Shown piece by piece: positions 59,295 to 64,000 of a stretch of 64,000 bases of DNA (position 1 is the stretch's first letter; each line of letters opens with the position of its first letter). Made by a program: the position numbers and the translations under genes. This stretch comes from Sphingobium sp. 15-1 (GTDB taxonomy: Bacteria; Pseudomonadota; Alphaproteobacteria; Sphingomonadales; Sphingomonadaceae), in the NCBI RefSeq assembly GCF_013375535.1, contig NZ_JABXJG010000001.1:2170001-2234000 (forward strand). The letters run 5' to 3'. The notes beneath the pieces are model-generated. The model had not been told where the DNA came from and ran no database searches. It worked only from the letters and a program-made list of their open reading frames with translations.

Positions 59295-60409
59295 ATCTTC
59301 ACTCCGTCGCGGTCCATCAGGCCGCGCAATATGCCTTCACGAATGCCCCGGTCGGCCACGCCCAATCGCTGAGCGGGCCAGATGTCGAGGATGGATTCCA
59401 ATATGGCGCAGCCCGCCACGACCAGATCGGCCCGCTCCGTGCCGATGCAGGGCAGCTTCTGCCGCTCCACCAAGGGCATGGACGACAGCCGCGCCGAAAT
59501 CGCCCGCATCGACGTCGAGGGCACGATCAACCCGTCGATCGCCTGCCGATCATAACGCGGCAGGTCGAGATGCAGGCTGGCGAGCGTCGTCACCGTGCCC
59601 GACGTGCCCAGCAAGCGAATATCGGCCTGTGGAGAAGGCAGACGACGGGCCAGCGGCGCGAAAGCATCGGCCACCCGCGCGCGCATCCGGCCATAGGCCG
59701 ACAGCCGGTCCATCGGATCGGCATGGTCGAAAGGTTCGCTTTCGGTCAGCGAGACCACGCCCCAGGGCGCGCTCACCCAATCGACGATGTGCGGCGCGCC
59801 CTCGCGATTGGCATCCACCAGCACAAGCTCGGTCGATCCGCCGCCAATATCGAAGATCAACGCAGGCCCATTGCCCGGTTCCAGCAGCGCATGGCAGCCC
59901 ATCACGGCCAGCCGCGCCTCTTCCTGCGCGCTGATGATGTCGAGGGCGATGCCGGTCTCGCGATAGACGCGCTGGATGAATTCCGCCCCGTTGGAGGCGC
60001 GGCGGCACGCCTCCGTCGCGACCGAGCGGGCGAGAGTGACATGACGGCGGCGCAGCTTGTCAGCGCACACCGACAGGGCTGAAATCGCACGCTCAATGGC
60101 TTCGTCGCTGATCCGGCCGGATGCCGCCAGCCCCTCCCCCAACCGCACGATTCGCGAAAAGGCGTCAACGACGATGAAGCCGTCCGCCGATGGCTTGGCG
60201 ATCAGCAGGCGGCAATTGTTGGTGCCAAGGTCGATGGCCGCATAAGAGCGGCGCCCACGCAGCGGATGAGGCAAAAGGCCCCGCGGTTTCGACGGGGGAG
60301 TGAGGGCCGCAGCCTTGCTCCCATTGCCCTGACCGGAACGGACCCCTTTGCCCGAAATTCCGCCGGCTGGGCCGGAACTCTGCGGCGATGGGCGGCTGTG
60401 CTGCACCAT
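59291..60409 (-). CDS. Ppx/GppA phosphatase
   Basis: Exopolyphosphatase or pppGpp phosphatase of the actin-like ATPase fold (372 aa). The phosphate-1 loop is AAIDLGTNNCRLLIA and the second GPALIFDIGGGSTELVLV. Substrate not decided by sequence; ppx is as likely as gppA. The start ATG 60409 follows AAGAGA; a longer frame to 60493 is possible. It overlaps rlmE. The first 55 residues are Pro/Gly/Ser-rich and probably disordered. Confidence 0.93.
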   Translation of the reverse strand: MVQHSRPSPQSSGPAGGISGKGVRSGQGNGSKAAALTPPSKPRGLLPHPLRGRRSYAAIDLGTNNCRLLIAKPSADGFIVVDAFSRIVRLGEGLAASGRISDEAIERAISALSVCADKLRRRHVTLARSVATEACRRASNGAEFIQRVYRETGIALDIISAQEEARLAVMGCHALLEPGNGPALIFDIGGGSTELVLVDANREGAPHIVDWVSAPWGVVSLTESEPFDHADPMDRLSAYGRMRARVADAFAPLARRLPSPQADIRLLGTSGTVTTLASLHLDLPRYDRQAIDGLIVPSTSMRAISARLSSMPLVERQKLPCIGTERADLVVAGCAILESILDIWPAQRLGVADRGIREGILRGLMDRDGVKM

Positions 60410-60511
60410 GGCCGTATCTCTTTTCTTCTTCGCCAGCGCCGAAAAGCGCCGGAACTTGGCGACAAGAGTAGGCAAAGGAAGAACAAAGCGCAAGCGGCCC
60501 GGAAAGGCCCT

Positions 60512-60913
60512 TCAGATAAGCGGCAGCAGCGCCGCGACGATCCAGCGTTCCTCGGCGCGCAGCACGCCCCAGGCGCGGGCGGCGGCGCGGCTGTCCATCA
60601 CCTCGACACCGATGCCCCTGGCCTCCAGTTCGCGCACGAAGGGACGCGGCGGCTGGCGCAAGCCCAGCCCAGTGCCGACCAGCAGAAATTCGGGCAATGG
60701 ATCGAGATCAAACAGATCGCCCAGATCAGCGACCGTCAACGCGTCGATGGCCGGCGCGCTCTGCCATGCCAAGGCCCGGACTGGCGAGAGCAGCAGGCCA
60801 TCGGGAAAGACATCGTCGCGGACCCGGAAACCCCGCCCCTGAAAGCCGGTGACGATCGGCCCCTGCCCCGATTCATCGCGGCGCAGTTCGATCCCGGACC
60901 GGTTGCCGTTCAG
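60512..60913 (-). CDS. Mth938-like (DUF498) protein, CTG start
   Basis: 133 aa when read from CTG 60913, which overlaps the secF stop (CTGA). GGAG lies 7 nt before this CTG. No ATG, GTG or TTG exists in frame before 60772, where only a truncated product would start. The body has GPIVTGFQGRGFRVRDDVFP, PEFLLVGTGLGLRQPPRPF and MDSRAAARAWGVLRAEERWI, typical of the Mth938 domain. Function unknown; the family occurs near sec and squalene genes. Confidence 0.8.
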   Translation of the reverse strand: MNGNRSGIELRRDESGQGPIVTGFQGRGFRVRDDVFPDGLLLSPVRALAWQSAPAIDALTVADLGDLFDLDPLPEFLLVGTGLGLRQPPRPFVRELEARGIGVEVMDSRAAARAWGVLRAEERWIVAALLPLI

Positions 60914-61896
60914 GACCGCGCTCCATCATCACGCGGCCCCATGCGCTCGGCCTGGGCGGCGATATTGGTCTTCGCCGCCTTCTTCTCCGCCGTCGCGGGC
61001 GACAGGCCCAGCGTGATGAGCAGCGAGGAGGACACATAGACCGACGAATAAGTGCCGACGATGATGCCCAGCATCATGGCCGCCGTGAAGCCGCGCAGCA
61101 CATGGCCGCCCAGCAGCAGCAATGCGCCCAGCGCCAGCAGCACGGTGACGGAGGTCATGACGGTGCGCGGCAGCGTTTCGTTGACCGACAGGTCGATCAG
61201 CGCCTTCATGTCCATCTTGCGATATTTGCGCATATTTTCGCGGATGCGGTCGTCGATCACCATCTTGTCGTTGATCGAATAGCCCACGATCGTCAGCACG
61301 GCGGCCACGATGTTGAGGTCGAATTCCAGTTGCGTGATGGCGAAGAAGCCCAGCGTCATCAGCACGTCGTGCATGATCGCGACGAAGGTCGAGATGCCGA
61401 ACTGCCATTCATAGCGGAACCAGGAGAAGATCGCGATGCCGATCACCGCCAGCATCACCGCCAGCACGCCGTTCTGGATCAGTTCGCCCGACACCTTGCC
61501 CGACACCGTGTCGTAGCGGGAGAAGGTGACGCCGGGAAATTCCGCGGTCATCGCCTTGCGCGCCTTTTCGACGATGGCGTTGGCCGCGCCCGCGCCGCCC
61601 TGTTCGGGGAGCGGCAGGCGGATCTGCACCGTTCGGGGATCGCCAAATTGCTGGAGCGAGCCATCGCCCACGCCCAGACGGTCGACCACCTGGCGCACCT
61701 TGTCGGTCTGCGGCGGCTGCTGGAACTTCGCCTCGATCATCAGGCCGCCGACGAAATCGACGCCCAGATTGAGCCCCTTGTAGAAGGTCGCGCCGACCGC
61801 CAGCACCGTCAGCAGCGCCGTCAGGCCAAAGGCCCAGTGGCGCAGCTTCACGAAGCCGATATTGGTGTTGTCGGGGACGAGCTTAAGCAGTTTCAT
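60910..61896 (-). CDS. secF: protein translocase subunit SecF
   Basis: 328 aa, part of the SecDF proton-driven helper of Sec export. An N-terminal helix, LGVDFVGGLMIEAKFQQPP in the periplasmic part, and later VGYSINDKMVIDDRIREN and SVNETLPRTVMTSVTVLLAL are hallmarks. Separated from secD by a family C repeat. Its stop overlaps the next gene's CTG. Confidence 0.97.
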   Translation of the reverse strand: MKLLKLVPDNTNIGFVKLRHWAFGLTALLTVLAVGATFYKGLNLGVDFVGGLMIEAKFQQPPQTDKVRQVVDRLGVGDGSLQQFGDPRTVQIRLPLPEQGGAGAANAIVEKARKAMTAEFPGVTFSRYDTVSGKVSGELIQNGVLAVMLAVIGIAIFSWFRYEWQFGISTFVAIMHDVLMTLGFFAITQLEFDLNIVAAVLTIVGYSINDKMVIDDRIRENMRKYRKMDMKALIDLSVNETLPRTVMTSVTVLLALGALLLLGGHVLRGFTAAMMLGIIVGTYSSVYVSSSLLITLGLSPATAEKKAAKTNIAAQAERMGPRDDGARS

Positions 61897-61910
61897 AAGA
61901 TTACCCTAAC

Positions 61911-62008
61911 CCGTTCGGGCTGAGCGAAGTCGAAGCCCGGCACAGAGCGAAGCGAAGTGGCTTCGCCTGCGGCTCAGCCAGGCCCTTCGACAAGCTCAGG
62001 GCGAACGG
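61911..62008. repeat. palindromic repeat, family C copy 3
   Basis: CCGTTCGGGCTGAGCGAAGT is the left arm; the right arm ends GACAAGCTCAGGGCGAACGG. It lies between secD and secF, so transcripts of the sec operon contain it. Confidence 0.82.
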
Positions 62009-62028
62009 AAATGAGGTGAACGCGCCGA

Positions 62029-63630
62029 TCATATATGAATCTCGGTCGGGCGCTTGGCGCGGACCCAGTGCGACACCAGCAGGCGCGTGAAGGTGACGGC
62101 GGTGAACACGCTGGTCGCGATGCCGATCAGCAGCACGATCGCGAAGCCCTTGACCGGCCCCGACCCCAGAGCGAGCATGATGCCGCCGGCAATGGCGTGG
62201 GTCACGTTCGCTTCGAAAATGGTGCGGCTGGCTTCCTTATAGCCATGTTCGATCGCTTGCACGACGTTCCGGCCACGGCGACGCTCCTCGCGGATGCGTT
62301 CGTAGATCAGCACGTTGGCGTCGACCGCGGTGCCAATGGTCAGCACGAAACCGGCAATGCCGGGTAGGGTCAGCGTCGCGCCGAGTATCCCCATCACGCC
62401 CAGGATCACCAGCACGTTGATGGCGACGGCGAGGTTCGCATACATGCCGAACCGGCCATAGCTGGCGAACATGAACATAGCGACCGCCGCGACCGCGATC
62501 ACCGAGGCGAGCAGGCCCGCCTTGATCGAGTCCGCGCCGAGCTGCGGGCCGACGGTGCGTTCTTCCACCACGGTCAGCGCGACGGGCAGCTTGCCCGAAC
62601 GCAGCGCGATGGCGAGCTGGTTGGCGCTTTCCACGGTGAAGCTGCCGCTGATCTGCGCGCTGCCGCCCAGAATCGGTTCGTTGATGTTCGGCGCCGACAA
62701 CACCTTGCCGTCGAGGATGATGGCGAAGGGCCGGTTGACATTCTGCGACGTCACCTGGCCGAATTTCCGTCCGCCTGCACCGTTGAAGCGGATGTTGACG
62801 ATCGGCTCATTGCCCTGCGGGCTGAATCCCTGCTGCGCGTCGGTCAGGTCCTCGCCGGACACCATCACCTGGCGATGGACCGCGATCACCGGCGACCCGG
62901 ACGGATTGGCCGGATAGGGCAGCACTTCGCTGCCCACCGGCGCACGGCCCTGCGCGACTTCGGCGGGATTGGCGTTGACGTCGACCAGCTTGAATTCCAG
63001 CTTGGCGGTCTGACCGAGCAGATCCTTCAGCGCCTTGGGATTCTGAAGGCCCGGCACCTGCACGACGATGCGGTTGTCGCCCTGCTGCTGAATGGTCGGT
63101 TCACGCGTGCCCATTTCGTCGATGCGCTTGCGGATGACCTCGGTCGCGACTTCCATCGCGCCCTTCACCGCATTGTCGATGCCCGCCTGGGTCGGCGTGA
63201 TGGTGATGGTGGAGCTGTTCACCACCTCGACATTGAAATCGCGCTGGCCGGTCAGGCCCGCGCCTTGCGTCAGCGGCCGGATGCGCTCGACGGCGGCATC
63301 GACTTCCGACGGATTGCGGACCATGAAGCTGAGCTTGCCGTCGCGGCTCGAAATATCCCCGATCGCGATCTTGGTATCGCCCCGGCGCAGTTCCGTGCGA
63401 ACCTGCTCCTCCATATTGGCGATGCGCTGCTTGGCGACATCCTGGGTCGAGGCTTCGAGCAGCAAATGGCTGCCGCCCGACAGGTCGAGGCCCAGATTCA
63501 CGCGGGTCTGCATGAATTTGGGCAGTTGCCCGACCACTGTATCCGGCAGGAAGCTCGGCACGGCGCAGGTTATGCCGATCAGCAGCGGCAGGAGGATCGC
63601 GACGACCGCCCAGCGGGGGAAATTCAGCAT
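62029..63630 (-). CDS. secD: protein translocase subunit SecD
   Basis: 533 aa. Landmarks: an N-terminal helix, NLGLDLSGGSHLLLE, the large periplasmic domain (about 50-350), GTAVDANVLIYERIREERRR and SRTIFEANVTHAIAGGIML. It lies 9 nt after yajC and 132 nt before secF, in the usual yajC-secD-secF order. Confidence 0.97.
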   Translation of the reverse strand: MLNFPRWAVVAILLPLLIGITCAVPSFLPDTVVGQLPKFMQTRVNLGLDLSGGSHLLLEASTQDVAKQRIANMEEQVRTELRRGDTKIAIGDISSRDGKLSFMVRNPSEVDAAVERIRPLTQGAGLTGQRDFNVEVVNSSTITITPTQAGIDNAVKGAMEVATEVIRKRIDEMGTREPTIQQQGDNRIVVQVPGLQNPKALKDLLGQTAKLEFKLVDVNANPAEVAQGRAPVGSEVLPYPANPSGSPVIAVHRQVMVSGEDLTDAQQGFSPQGNEPIVNIRFNGAGGRKFGQVTSQNVNRPFAIILDGKVLSAPNINEPILGGSAQISGSFTVESANQLAIALRSGKLPVALTVVEERTVGPQLGADSIKAGLLASVIAVAAVAMFMFASYGRFGMYANLAVAINVLVILGVMGILGATLTLPGIAGFVLTIGTAVDANVLIYERIREERRRGRNVVQAIEHGYKEASRTIFEANVTHAIAGGIMLALGSGPVKGFAIVLLIGIATSVFTAVTFTRLLVSHWVRAKRPTEIHI

Positions 63631-63639
63631 GCGCGGGAC

Positions 63640-63975
63640 TCAGTCGTTCGCGGGCTTGGCGGTGGCGGGGTCGATCACGTCGGTCAGGGTGGACTTCACC
63701 GCCTTGACCTTCATGTTCGGCGCCAGTTCGACATCGACGTAGAATTCGTCGACACGAACCACCTTCCCGATCAGACCGCCGCCGGTCACGACCTGATCGC
63801 CCTTTTTCACGGCGTCGATCTTGGCCTTATGGTCCTTCATCTTCTTTTGCTGCGGACGGATCAGCAGGAAATAGAAGACGACGAAGATCAGGACCAGCGG
63901 GGCCATCTGAACCAGCATGGAGGCGCCGGACGATTCCCCGCCCGCAGTCTGGGCAAAGGCTGGAGATATAAACAT
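63640..63975 (-). CDS. yajC: preprotein translocase accessory protein YajC
   Basis: 111 aa, single-helix inner-membrane protein. The helix APLVLIFVVFYFLLIRPQQK is typical, and DQVVTGGGLIGKVVRVDEFY is the conserved soluble part. It is the first gene of the run on the - strand that continues into secD. Its promoter lies beyond the window. Confidence 0.95.
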   Translation of the reverse strand: MFISPAFAQTAGGESSGASMLVQMAPLVLIFVVFYFLLIRPQQKKMKDHKAKIDAVKKGDQVVTGGGLIGKVVRVDEFYVDVELAPNMKVKAVKSTLTDVIDPATAKPAND

Positions 63976-64000
63976 GCTTGGGACTTTCGCCTTTTTGTCT

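Overview
This 64 kb window is a GC-rich stretch of alphaproteobacterial chromosome, most probably from a sphingomonad (Sphingomonadaceae, Sphingobium/Sphingomonas-like). This placement is an inference. It rests on a CckA hybrid kinase, an alphaproteobacterial SOS box (GAAC-N7-GAAC) at recA, short FlgE/FlgK proteins, an FlgH without a lipobox, and abundant small palindromic repeats of the type common in sphingomonad genomes. No rRNA, tRNA, CRISPR array, prophage or complete insertion sequence was seen.

Region 1 (1-11,040, + strand) is a flagellar cluster, flgBCDEFGHIJKL then motAB. It encodes rod, hook, P- and L-rings, hook-filament junction and stator. Two near-identical sigma-54 promoters precede flgB and flgG, and a sigma-28-like promoter precedes motA, which fits a staged flagellar hierarchy. 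Palindromic repeats have entered the leader-coding parts of flgH and flgI without breaking the reading frame.

Region 2 (11,400-36,000) is mixed housekeeping and accessory DNA. It holds recA, a single-domain response regulator, cckA, a DUF2062 gene, smpB, dapA, a soluble lytic transglycosylase, greB, a soluble CBS-MCP receptor, ppk2 with an amino-acid permease, aspS, rnd, small hypotheticals, an HNH-like protein, a bacterial PH protein, lepA, a CsgG-like secreted protein, an acyltransferase and an SRPBCC protein. Most of the palindromic repeats lie here, including two copies of a roughly 190-210 bp MITE-like element whose inner core is inverted relative to its arms.

Region 3 (35,341-52,330, - strand) is the str-S10-spc supercluster, read from rpsL at 52.3 kb to secY and adk at 35.3 kb. 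The alpha operon (rpsM-rpsK-rpoA-rplQ) does not follow. A good sigma-70-type promoter lies upstream of rpsL, and I see no palindromic repeats of the families found elsewhere inside this segment.

Region 4 (52,700-64,000) starts with a membrane GGDEF-EAL protein, an M23 peptidase overlapping a bactofilin gene (cell-shape or envelope pair), then on the - strand comM, rlmE with ppx/gppA, an Mth938-like protein that appears to start at CTG, and the secF-secD-yajC export genes.
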